Source: an uncultured Ruminococcus sp. (GTDB taxonomy: Bacteria; Bacillota; Clostridia; Oscillospirales; Ruminococcaceae). Taken from it: a stretch of DNA of 15,418 nucleotides. The translations under genes and the position numbers were made by a program. Shown here piece by piece: positions 1 through 7,356 of this stretch. The stretch lies in NCBI GenBank assembly GCA_937894495.1, contig CALCRR010000001.1, positions 1 through 15,418 of the forward strand, read 5' to 3'. Numbering within the stretch: the first letter of the stretch is position 1; each line of letters begins with the position of its first letter. The notes below the pieces were generated by a model. It was not told the origin of the DNA. It did no database searches and saw only the letters and a list, made by a program, of their open reading frames with translations.

Positions 1-2920
1 TATACTGCCGAGCCATGTCCTTGACCTCTTGGGTGAAGCGCCCGTCATGGTTTTTTAGCTGAATGGTCGCAGCTACCGTGTACATAGCACGGTCAATGCC
101 GAACTTGTCCACAAGGGTCTGTACGAAGCCCGACAGATTTCTGCTCTCATATGCTGAGTGGATATTCTGCTCTATGTAATCCCTGCAAGCCTGCGATGCA
201 GTAATGCTCGCCCGCAGCTCCGACAGCCGACCATTCATTTTAGCGTCCATATATGACTCCACAACGATAGGCACCGTCTTGTAGTCAAAAGCTGCATTGG
301 AGCGCTGGGGCATATTTGACAGCGTATCGAATAGTGCGTCGGGCATACTGCCGCCCTGCCGGGGGATATTATCGAAATCCCCGGTGAAGGGGCGGGCGTT
401 GCCAAAGCCGCCACGATCAGCAAAGGCAGGTGCCGTAAAAGCGGGCTGATAGTTATTCTGATTATATCCGCCCCGCTGGTTATTTGCTCTGCTATTCTGC
501 TGATAAGACAGCTTGACCTCTGCGACCGCCGCTTCATAGCGAGGAATATCCGCCCTATTTATGGTGATCGTTGTGGTGTAGCCCTTTCGTAAACCGCTGA
601 ACCGCACTCCGTATTCATTCAGCTTTTGAGCGATATTGTCGGCGTGGCGGTTTTTCAGTCTGGTGTAATACTGCAACTCGTTTCTGTTGCCAAGCTGCTC
701 ATAGGGAGTGTTTCCGATAACATTCGGATTTGTCTGCTGCGGCTGCTGATAATTATTCTGCTGAAATCCCTGCTGCCTGCCGCCGGTCAAATTGCCGACC
801 CTTACAAGCAACTGATTCGCCTCGGCAGACACCTGAGCGTTGCCAACGTTATTCACCACCATGCTGAGATAATCATTGATACTGCTGACATCTCCGGTCA
901 TTATGCTGTTCTGGATTCCCTGAACGCCGCTTGCACGGTTCTGCGCAATGTTTCGGTAGCCGTTGGCGTTGTACTCATAAAGGAAATTCTCAATATCCTG
1001 CGCAAGCTGCTGAGGGCTGTCGTTCTGCTGATAAGGAGTATTATTCTGCTGAAAGCCCTGTCTTCCGTTGTTACGCTGGTCATACATCTGCTTGACCTTA
1101 TCGACAGCCTGCTCATAGCGCTGAATATCCATACTGTTTATGGTGATCGTTGTAGTGCCGCCCTTGATTATACCGCTGTATCTGATTCCGTCTGCGTCAA
1201 GCTGCCGGGCGATATTTTGGGCGTGACGATTATTCAGTCCCTTGTAATACTGGAGCTGCCCTCTGCCGCCGAGCTGATCGTAGGGAGTGTTCCCGATGAT
1301 ATTGTTATTCCTCTGCTGCGGATAATTCTGCTGATTGTAATTGTCATAAAACTGCTGATTTCTCACGTTACCCAAACCTCCTTTGTCGAAATCAAGCTCT
1401 GCCGAATACTGATATTCGCTGAGTGCAAGCTGTGCCGTATCCGGGGCATTCTCCAACTGATCGTATGATTCAGCCCTCAAACCGTCAATGAAAACATCAA
1501 GACCACGATTGTACATTTCTATTGCTTCTGTCCTTGATACCGGATAAAGGTCGGGATTGTCCACGGCAGCCACTATCTGCTTCGGCTCTTTTTCGATACC
1601 ATAAAGCCCCTCAAAGTTCTCTATCTCCTCACGGCTTTCTGCCATGCCCTCAGTTCCGTCGGGGTAAAGCAGATACACAGCCTCGCCCTTGTCATAAGCG
1701 GCGAGTGCTTCCTCGGTTGTGTCGATAGGATTCATATACTGAAAATCGTAGCCGTAGCTGTTGCGCTGATTTATGGTGTTTGCGGTATCGTCGATAGTGC
1801 GGAATATCTCGCCAACATCTTCGCTTTTCTCGGCGAGCTCCATTATTTTTGCGGTGTCGCTATCCTCAAAAACAATGCCGTTCTGCATAACAATGTCCAG
1901 ATACATTTCTGCCTTTTGCACATTTGACAGCTCGGTATCGTCCATTATCTCATTGACCGTCAGATCACGCTTTTTGTATTTCAGCAGCTCAGAGTCAATA
2001 GATTCAAAGATCGTCTGTGAAGCCTTCTGAATTTCATCAAGAAACTTGTTGAGCTGGTCGAGCTGCTTGCCCTCGCTCCATGAAGCTATGTAGGGGAAAG
2101 AATACTCCGATGTATCGATGCCCAGCTTTTCACAGACTATGAAAGCAATTGATTCAGCCTGCACCTCTTTTTCGTTGCGGGGCGATTTCACGGTAACTAT
2201 CTTTTTATCGGGGTCATGCAGCAGACAGTGCGCCGATTCATGTACAACAGTTTTGAGCGTCTGCTCACCACTCATAGCAGATTTTATGATTATAGAATTG
2301 GCGCTCGGCGAATAGTATCCCTTTGCACCGCCGGTCAGCGTTCTATATTTCGGAGCAATTCCAGTCACCTTTTTGATAGCCTTGAAGATGACATTCAGTT
2401 TTTCATCATCTATCTCACCCGAAAGCTCCTGCACCGGGTCGGGAACGGGCTTGCCGTCCGTCTGCGAAAGGTCGAAAACATACTGCTTCTTGAAACGCAT
2501 TTCAACTATGTTCTTCTCGACTGTCTCCATCTGCTCCGTGCCGTCATCATTGTAGAGCTTGTTGCCCCACTCGTCCTCCGCCTGACGCTCGATCTCGACA
2601 TACTGATTCGTTTTGTGCGGCACGGGGGACATTATTACGATTCCGCTTTCTCCCTTGTTGACGGAGCGCCCCAGCCTTTTCCATAATCCATAAGAGCCTA
2701 CAAGCGTTGCGTCAGGGCGCTGGAGATTTATGAGCATGGTGTTTCGTGCTGAATAGTCCGTGAATTTTGATACGAATTTCAGATACTCTCTGTATTTTTC
2801 GGAATTGAAAACTTCCTCCACGCCCTTGTCGATGCGGTTGAAAATGTCCTGCATTTCCTGTGCTTGCTTGCGCTGGTATTCGGCACGTTCTTCGGGGGTA
2901 TATGATTTCTTCCAAGCCAT
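1..2920 (-). CDS. ArdC-like zincin polyvalent protein with DUF3849-like C-terminus (3' end outside window)
   Basis: An uninterrupted frame runs from ATG 2920-2918 off the window edge, giving 973 visible codons. The start is fixed by AGGAGG seven bases upstream. Residues about 1-140 resemble the ArdC N-terminal ssDNA-binding domain (YSARNTMLIN, then GRSVNKGESGI). Residues 227-231 read HESAH, and E256 in QAESIAF fits as third zinc ligand, so a zincin-like metallopeptidase is likely. Residues 540-615 and 733-808 are two copies of a 76-residue domain, joined by Asn/Gln-rich linkers. From about residue 860 the chain matches the DUF3849 pattern (ASITASQACRDYIEQ, then FGIDRAMYTVAATIQ). ArdC-family proteins of conjugative elements protect incoming DNA from restriction; that role here is inferred. 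It is the last gene of the minus-strand block, just after the DUF3848 array. The domain names come from memory, not a search. Confidence 0.85.
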   Translation of the reverse strand, partial: MAWKKSYTPEERAEYQRKQAQEMQDIFNRIDKGVEEVFNSEKYREYLKFVSKFTDYSARNTMLINLQRPDATLVGSYGLWKRLGRSVNKGESGIVIMSPVPHKTNQYVEIERQAEDEWGNKLYNDDGTEQMETVEKNIVEMRFKKQYVFDLSQTDGKPVPDPVQELSGEIDDEKLNVIFKAIKKVTGIAPKYRTLTGGAKGYYSPSANSIIIKSAMSGEQTLKTVVHESAHCLLHDPDKKIVTVKSPRNEKEVQAESIAFIVCEKLGIDTSEYSFPYIASWSEGKQLDQLNKFLDEIQKASQTIFESIDSELLKYKKRDLTVNEIMDDTELSNVQKAEMYLDIVMQNGIVFEDSDTAKIMELAEKSEDVGEIFRTIDDTANTINQRNSYGYDFQYMNPIDTTEEALAAYDKGEAVYLLYPDGTEGMAESREEIENFEGLYGIEKEPKQIVAAVDNPDLYPVSRTEAIEMYNRGLDVFIDGLRAESYDQLENAPDTAQLALSEYQYSAELDFDKGGLGNVRNQQFYDNYNQQNYPQQRNNNIIGNTPYDQLGGRGQLQYYKGLNNRHAQNIARQLDADGIRYSGIIKGGTTTITINSMDIQRYEQAVDKVKQMYDQRNNGRQGFQQNNTPYQQNDSPQQLAQDIENFLYEYNANGYRNIAQNRASGVQGIQNSIMTGDVSSINDYLSMVVNNVGNAQVSAEANQLLVRVGNLTGGRQQGFQQNNYQQPQQTNPNVIGNTPYEQLGNRNELQYYTRLKNRHADNIAQKLNEYGVRFSGLRKGYTTTITINRADIPRYEAAVAEVKLSYQQNSRANNQRGGYNQNNYQPAFTAPAFADRGGFGNARPFTGDFDNIPRQGGSMPDALFDTLSNMPQRSNAAFDYKTVPIVVESYMDAKMNGRLSELRASITASQACRDYIEQNIHSAYESRNLSGFVQTLVDKFGIDRAMYTVAATIQLKNHDGRFTQEVKDMARQY
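497..724 (-). repeat. Internal protein repeat, copy 2 (76 codons)
   Basis: This encodes residues 733-808 of the ArdC-like protein, from NVIGNTPYEQLG to VKLSYQQ. By hand alignment it is identical to copy 1 at 48 of 76 positions with no gaps. The conserved core is IGNTPY, LQYY, NRHA, GYTTTITIN and RYE. Such units resemble the large polyvalent protein-associated domains of ICE proteins, but I cannot name the family. Confidence 0.85.
1076..1303 (-). repeat. Internal protein repeat, copy 1 (76 codons)
   Basis: This encodes residues 540-615 of the ArdC-like protein, from NIIGNTPYDQLG to VKQMYDQ. It is exactly the same length as copy 2 (228 bases). The two are separated by about 117 residues that include Asn/Gln-rich linkers and a non-repeated helical segment (QQLAQDIENFLYEYN to VSAEANQLLVRVGNL). 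Confidence 0.85.
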
Positions 2921-2924
2921 GCGA

Positions 2925-2933
2925 TCACCTCCT
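2925..2933 (-). promoter_or_regulatory. Shine-Dalgarno embedded in the upstream gene's last codons
   Basis: On the minus strand AGGAGGTGA encodes Arg-Arg-stop of the DUF3848-only protein and is also a full-consensus ribosome binding site for the ArdC-like gene starting at 2920. It couples the two genes and fixes that start. Confidence 0.85.
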
Positions 2934-3410
2934 GTTGTACTTTTTCGGCTTGATTGCCGGCTTGGCATTTTCGGGCTTAATCTCCGGCAGCTCCGACTTC
3001 TTCTGCTCCATGGCCTGCTTTACCGCCTTTGCGGATTTCAGCCTATACGCTGTGTCCTCAATAGCAGTATCAATTTCGGCAACACCGTTAAGCTGCGTCA
3101 TGCTGTCCCATTCTTGATATATCTCGTCAAGTACATTGTCTGTTTCAAGCAAAATCTGTATATCTTCCAAGTCCATGTAAATGTCATTGGTGTTGCAGAA
3201 ATCCACAATGTAGTCCTTGTTGTAAATCTCATAAGCGGATCTGATTATTATATCCGGGTCGCCCCTCTTCAAGTTGCTGATGTATTGCTCATACTCGCCA
3301 GCGACCTTATCCGCAAGTGCAGACAGCGCACGTTCTTTCTGAAAACTTGCATACTGCTGCTTTAAAATGTACGGTGTCAGCCTATCCATATCTGTGATAG
3401 TATTTTTCAA
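2925..3410 (-). CDS. DUF3848-like protein, C-module only (array member 5)
   Basis: This short protein, about 161 residues from TTG 3410, is essentially one DUF3848-like module. It shows the family pattern EYEQYISNLKRGDPDIIIRSAYEI, with the later VLDEIYQEW block, a charged helix and a basic tail KPKKYNRR. It lacks the N-terminal and middle modules of its neighbours. The frame is open further upstream to TTG 3443, but AAGGAG at 3419-3414 and the TTGA overlap with the previous stop favour TTG 3410, although the spacing is only three bases. Another possibility is ATG inside TDMDRL with no well placed ribosome site. The biochemical function is unknown. It is translationally coupled to both neighbours, so it probably acts with the ArdC-like protein and the paralogues. 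Confidence 0.75.
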   Translation of the reverse strand: MKNTITDMDRLTPYILKQQYASFQKERALSALADKVAGEYEQYISNLKRGDPDIIIRSAYEIYNKDYIVDFCNTNDIYMDLEDIQILLETDNVLDEIYQEWDSMTQLNGVAEIDTAIEDTAYRLKSAKAVKQAMEQKKSELPEIKPENAKPAIKPKKYNRR

Positions 3411-4375
3411 ATACTCCTTTTGAGATATTCTCTTTTCAGCCAAGCCGCATATATTTCGTCAAGCGGATTATTGACCGACTTGAGCGCACCGTAATGCTCC
3501 TCGGAAATATCGGCAGGCTCGGATTCGATATATGACTGAATATTGGTTTTGACCGTGATCTCATAGCAGCACTCGATTGCTTTATCGACACCATACTCAC
3601 GGATACCTTGAATAAAAGATTCAAAGTTTTTATCAACCTTGCGGCTGAGTTTTATGTTGAGTTCTTCCACACGGTACTCCTGATAGGCTTCAATAAGTCC
3701 GTCAACGGTGAGCGCTTCTATATTCTCCATATCCCCGGCGATATATGTTCGGAAGTCCTCCCAGTCGGGGTTGCTGCGCATTTCATTTATCTTCACCGCC
3801 AGCGCACACTTTGAAAAAGTGATAGAATCACCGTCCGCAATGGTTTTCTCTATATCCCTGACGAGGTAGAAATCATTAGTCTTGTCATATGCATAAAGCT
3901 CCATGCCCAGCTTGTCTATCTCCCTTGCAACATCGGGATTTAAGCCAACAAATGTGTTGTCTCCGACTTGATACGTTCCCGATTTTACAAGAGAATATAT
4001 TTCATTGTAGCTCCAGTCCTCAAACTTTGCAGCAACTAAAATGCGGGACGCAGTTTGTGTGTCCAGCCCTGCGGCAATAGAAGAAAAATAGTCATTGAGA
4101 TACCTTTCGTTCCCGCCGGAAACAAGGCTGTAATTCGTGATATGCAGAAGATCGCCCATAGTGATTATGTTTGTATCATAAGCCTTTAAAAGCCGCTCGA
4201 CACCTTCATTACTAAATTTGGTATGCGCAATACGGTCAATGAGCTGCCTGTCACTTTTGGCAAGCATTTCAAGAGTGTAATCCGAGAAGCGGTGCTTTAC
4301 TATCTTGGCATGCTCAACGTTATCGACCTTCTGTGCTATCTTTTCAATGCTTTCTGCTCTTGTTATTTTCATCAT
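3407..4375 (-). CDS. DUF3848-like array member 4 (N + middle + DUF3848 modules, no basic tail)
   Basis: The 322-residue protein belongs to the tandem paralogue family. The N-module begins ITRAESIEKIA and carries FSDYTLEMLA, HTKFS and DLLHITNYS. The middle module has VKSGTY and NPDWEDF. The DUF3848-like module covers about residues 235-318 (FESFIQGIREYG, NPLDEIYAAWLK). Unlike the others it stops right after this module and lacks the charged helix and basic tail. ATG 4375 touches its AAGGAG with no spacing; ATG 4372, three bases away, is the likelier of the two. In member 1 the aligned start is ATG before TRAEA, while here that codon is ATA. It overlaps the member 3 stop by up to four bases. 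The function is unknown; DUF3848 proteins are typical of Clostridia mobile elements. Confidence 0.85.
   Translation of the reverse strand: MMKITRAESIEKIAQKVDNVEHAKIVKHRFSDYTLEMLAKSDRQLIDRIAHTKFSNEGVERLLKAYDTNIITMGDLLHITNYSLVSGGNERYLNDYFSSIAAGLDTQTASRILVAAKFEDWSYNEIYSLVKSGTYQVGDNTFVGLNPDVAREIDKLGMELYAYDKTNDFYLVRDIEKTIADGDSITFSKCALAVKINEMRSNPDWEDFRTYIAGDMENIEALTVDGLIEAYQEYRVEELNIKLSRKVDKNFESFIQGIREYGVDKAIECCYEITVKTNIQSYIESEPADISEEHYGALKSVNNPLDEIYAAWLKREYLKRSI
3414..3419 (-). promoter_or_regulatory. Shine-Dalgarno AAGGAG inside the end of array member 4
   Basis: AAGGAG lies in the codons for KRS just before the TGA at 3409-3407. It is followed after three bases by TTG, and the start and stop overlap as TTGA. 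The close spacing and TTG start suggest weak, coupled initiation. Confidence 0.5.
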
Positions 4376-5484
4376 CTCCTTACTTTCTTTACGGGCTTGA
4401 AATTAGGCTTATCGGTAAAAGCAGCACTCTCACCCGGCTTCTGTTCTCTCGCAGCCTTTTCTCTATCAAGCCTTATACGCAGCTTCTCTCCGGCAGACTC
4501 GATAGCTTTTTCAATGTCGGAATAAGTGTGCAGATCTCTGCGCTTGCCCCACTCGGTATATATCTCATCAAGCGGGTCGCAAATAGTTATGAGCGCCCCA
4601 TAATTCTCCACACTAATGCCGGGTATCTCATCGTTTATAAAATCCTTGATATTGCCTTTAGTAACTATCTCCTCCGCCCGATTGATCGTTTCATCAACGG
4701 TTCCATGGCGCACCTCGTTTATGAAGCTCTCATAGTTTTCATTGACAAGCCTGCGGAGACTCCACAAACGCAGATCTACTTGATACATATAGTAATAGTG
4801 TTCAAGCATATCAGCGTCAGTGCGCTGAACCGAATCACCTAAATAATCCTTTATGAACTCTTTGGCGTCCTCCCAATCGGGAGTTTTACTAAGCTCGCTT
4901 ATAATCCTTGCAAGCCGATAATCATCGAAAACTATCCTATCATCATTCAGGGCAGCTTCATCAACATTCAGCAGTACCTTGTATCTGCCCTCTCTGCTTG
5001 ACAACAGCTCAATACCGAGCGAGCCTATCTCTTTTGCCAGCTCCGGTATAAGTGACAGGTTGCTATCCTTTATCTCATAGATACCACTTTCGATAAGATC
5101 CATGACCTCAATGTACGGTCTCTTATCAGGCACAGAAAGGATAAAAGCGTCCGTTGCGATAACGGGGTCACAGCCTGAATATACCTTGTCAAGATAACGG
5201 TCAAGGTCGATCTCATTGGTCCTTGTAAGGAGACTGTGCATCATCAACTTTTTAAGCTGCGCAAGCCCGATAACATCATCGTAGTTGTAAGCTAAAAACA
5301 GTCTGTTTATGTTGTCCCTGCTGAATTTGCTGTGCGCGGTATTTCGGATAAACGCCGGGGTCTGATATGCCAGCACCTCTAAGGTGTTATCCGAGAAATC
5401 ACGCTTTTTCAGCAGCGCCATGTCAGCCTCCAGAACCTTAGCGGAAATCTCTTTTAATAATTCTTCCCTTGAAATATGTATCAC
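4372..5484 (-). CDS. DUF3848-like array member 3 (full length)
   Basis: This 370-residue protein starts at GTG 5484, overlapping the previous TGA as GTGA, with AAAAGGA eight to nine bases upstream. The N-module (residues 1-115) has FSDNTLEVLAY and HSKFS, where sister proteins have the same FSDxxLE and xTKFS spacing. The middle module has IESGIY near 131-136 and TPDWEDAKEF at 201-210. The DUF3848-like module covers about 243-340, with YESFINEVRHGTVDETINRA and DPLDEIYTEW at 303-312. A charged helix rich in Arg, Glu and Lys leads to the tail DKPNFKPVKKVRR. No catalytic motif, membrane segment or signal peptide is visible, so it is a cytoplasmic protein of unknown role. Confidence 0.88.
   Translation of the reverse strand: MIHISREELLKEISAKVLEADMALLKKRDFSDNTLEVLAYQTPAFIRNTAHSKFSRDNINRLFLAYNYDDVIGLAQLKKLMMHSLLTRTNEIDLDRYLDKVYSGCDPVIATDAFILSVPDKRPYIEVMDLIESGIYEIKDSNLSLIPELAKEIGSLGIELLSSREGRYKVLLNVDEAALNDDRIVFDDYRLARIISELSKTPDWEDAKEFIKDYLGDSVQRTDADMLEHYYYMYQVDLRLWSLRRLVNENYESFINEVRHGTVDETINRAEEIVTKGNIKDFINDEIPGISVENYGALITICDPLDEIYTEWGKRRDLHTYSDIEKAIESAGEKLRIRLDREKAAREQKPGESAAFTDKPNFKPVKKVRR
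4376..4381 (-). promoter_or_regulatory. Shine-Dalgarno AAGGAG inside the RR-stop end of array member 3
   Basis: AGGAGATGA encodes the Arg-Arg-stop of member 3 and provides the ribosome site for member 4. The following ATGATGAAA is nearly the same as at the 7356-7341 junction, which points to duplication of a whole gene-plus-junction unit. Confidence 0.75.
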
Positions 5485-6614
5485 CTGCCTTTCCTTTTGG
5501 TTGCCTTTACATTAGGCTTGTCCTGCATATTTTCAGACACAGCCTTTTTAGCTAACTCCGCCGCCAGCTTCTGCTCACGCTCTCTTGCGGCAATCAGCTT
5601 GTCAGCGGTGTTTTCAATGATGACCTCAATATCGGTATCAGCGAGGACATCGTCACTCAGCCATTCCTCATAGATAGCGTTCAGAGCGTTTCCACTCGTC
5701 ACAAGTGCGTCTGTTTTTTCTTCCGGGATGACCTGCGGCACCTCCGTCATGAACATCTTTATCTGCTCTTTTATGACGATTTCATACGCCGACCCGATTA
5801 TCTGTTCGGGCGGACGCTTTTTCATATCATCTATGAAAGCTGTATGCTCCGACGAAACCTTATCCACCAGCTTATCTGCATAGCGTTCCATAGAAAAGTA
5901 TCGGTACTGTTTATCTAATTGCAGTCCTTTTATATTTGCACGGTCTATGCCGCCATGCCACTTGAACCACTCCTTGAAGTCCTTCCAGTCGGGCTTTGCC
6001 ATAAGCTCATTGACATTGAGCGCCAGTCTCGGAAATTTTACGAGCTTTATCCTGTCGCCATTTTTAACGGCATCATCAAAATCAGATTTCAGCGTAAGGT
6101 CATAATACCGCCCGTCCTTTCGCATAGCCGTCAGCAGGATACCCATTTCACGCAGCTCTGCCGCCACTCGGTAATTCACACCGAGACTTGCATACGGTGT
6201 TGCATAGTAAGCACCGCTTTTCACAAGTTCTATAACGCCCTCAAATGTGTCCTGCTCATAGGGCATAGCGGTCAATATGCGGGCTGCCGTAGTGTGGTCG
6301 ATCTCCTTTGTCTGTATCGCACGGATCATGCTGTCCACGCAGTCCTCGCTTCCGAAATCAAAGCAGGAATATTCAGCAATATGGAGTAAGTCTTTCCAGT
6401 CTATCAGCTTCTCACGATACGCCCCGATAACCTTTTCCATAGTTTCCGTATCGTAGAGCGTGTTTGCAAAGCGCTCCACATAACCCCTATCAAACTCCGC
6501 CATGACAGCAAGCGCCTGGTCGGAATAGTTGCGGGAAACAATGCTCGCCATCTGCTCCTTTGTCAGCACCTCAGCAAGCCCCGCAAGGCTGTCCTCACGA
6601 TTTGTAATTGTCAT
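5481..6614 (-). CDS. DUF3848-like array member 2 (full length)
   Basis: This is the largest family member at 377 residues. The N-module (1-115) carries YSDQALAVMAEF, NTLYD and DLLHIAEYS at 75-83. The middle module has VKSGAYYAT at 131-139 and KPDWKDFKEWF at 207-217. The DUF3848-like module covers about 247-345, with HTAFIDDMKKRPPEQIIGSA and ALNAIYEEW. A Glu/Lys/Ala-rich helix at 341-362 is probably a coiled coil, ending in DKPNVKATKRKGR. ATG 6614 follows the member 1 stop by nine bases; AAGG lies about 12 bases upstream, rather far. The same P-N-x-K then basic C-terminus appears in member 3 and in the helicase remnant. The biochemical function is not recognised. Confidence 0.88.
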   Translation of the reverse strand: MTITNREDSLAGLAEVLTKEQMASIVSRNYSDQALAVMAEFDRGYVERFANTLYDTETMEKVIGAYREKLIDWKDLLHIAEYSCFDFGSEDCVDSMIRAIQTKEIDHTTAARILTAMPYEQDTFEGVIELVKSGAYYATPYASLGVNYRVAAELREMGILLTAMRKDGRYYDLTLKSDFDDAVKNGDRIKLVKFPRLALNVNELMAKPDWKDFKEWFKWHGGIDRANIKGLQLDKQYRYFSMERYADKLVDKVSSEHTAFIDDMKKRPPEQIIGSAYEIVIKEQIKMFMTEVPQVIPEEKTDALVTSGNALNAIYEEWLSDDVLADTDIEVIIENTADKLIAAREREQKLAAELAKKAVSENMQDKPNVKATKRKGR

Positions 6615-6623
6615 TTGTCACAG

Positions 6624-7343
6624 TCACCTTCTTTTTGTGCGACGGGGCGTTGTCTTGTATTTTTCATAACAGTCGGAAATATCCTCGGCAGAAATGTTTT
6701 CTGTATTCTGCTCCAGAAGATACTTGTAAAAGCCCTCCCAATCATTACGATTCATGTAGCGCCTTATCTTCATAACAAGTTTCGTGCTGCCGCCCCGGAT
6801 ACAATCGTTGTATCGGATATTATCGTCCACATTCAGCACACCACTCGGAATATGCCCCTTGCGGCTTGCTCTCAGCGGAACATTCAGCTTGAACAGCACC
6901 TTTGCGACCTCGTATGACAGCGACAGCGTTCCGTACTTGGTCGGAAAATACGCTCCCGATTTTACCTTGTCGGCAAGAGTATCAAAATCCTCGGATTCGT
7001 AATTATCGGCTACAAAAATATCCGTAGCAGTCTTGTGTCCCATGCCGTTCTTGATACGCTCGATATATTTTATAGTATCGACCTCATTGCCGTTGCGGAA
7101 AGTTGAATACCGCATGATGTGCAGCAGATCTTCACCGTCTATAATATTTTCGGTGTATGCCTTAGTTAAGGTATCAACTGTTTCCGGGGCATACTTTGTA
7201 TTGCAAAAAAGCTGTGCGTTACGTTTGCTCTGCTTAGCTATAATCGAAAGGGTATTGTCATCATACCCCTTCGCCAGCACTGCTGCAAGAGCCTGTCCGC
7301 CAAGCTTATCGGCAAGGCTCTCGATAGCTTCCGCTCTTGTCAT
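6624..7343 (-). CDS. DUF3848-array member 1, N and middle modules only
   Basis: The 239-residue protein has the shared N-module (MTRAEAIESLADKL, YDDNTLSIIAKQ, NTKYA, DLLHIMRYS) and middle module (VKSGAYFPT, RNDWEGFYKYL). It then ends in a short basic tail, TTPRRTKRR, with no DUF3848 module. It is the mirror image of member 5, which has only DUF3848. ATG 7343 is well supported: AGGAG lies eight bases upstream, inside the last codons of the helicase remnant, and the gap between genes is only four bases. The function is unknown. The module order suggests that the N/middle part and the DUF3848 part can work as separate chains. Confidence 0.87.
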   Translation of the reverse strand: MTRAEAIESLADKLGGQALAAVLAKGYDDNTLSIIAKQSKRNAQLFCNTKYAPETVDTLTKAYTENIIDGEDLLHIMRYSTFRNGNEVDTIKYIERIKNGMGHKTATDIFVADNYESEDFDTLADKVKSGAYFPTKYGTLSLSYEVAKVLFKLNVPLRASRKGHIPSGVLNVDDNIRYNDCIRGGSTKLVMKIRRYMNRNDWEGFYKYLLEQNTENISAEDISDCYEKYKTTPRRTKRR

Positions 7344-7347
7344 TTCA

Positions 7348-7356
7348 TCATCTCCT
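7348..7356 (-). promoter_or_regulatory. Shine-Dalgarno AGGAG formed by the helicase Arg-Arg-stop codons
   Basis: AGGAGATGA encodes the final Arg-Arg-stop of the helicase remnant and serves as ribosome site for array member 1, eight bases before ATG 7343. This is the best spaced example of the dual-use junction seen all along this block. Confidence 0.8.

Noticed and set aside
626..1468. Plus-strand 280-codon open frame
   Set aside because: It is a shadow of the Asn/Gln-rich part of the minus-strand ArdC-like gene. The composition is an Ile/Leu/Val artefact of the antisense of CAG/AAT codons, and there is no ribosome site.
2216..3365. Plus-strand open frames of 156 and 201 codons
   Set aside because: They lie antisense to the ArdC-like and DUF3848 genes, which have motifs, ribosome sites and coupling; these frames have none.
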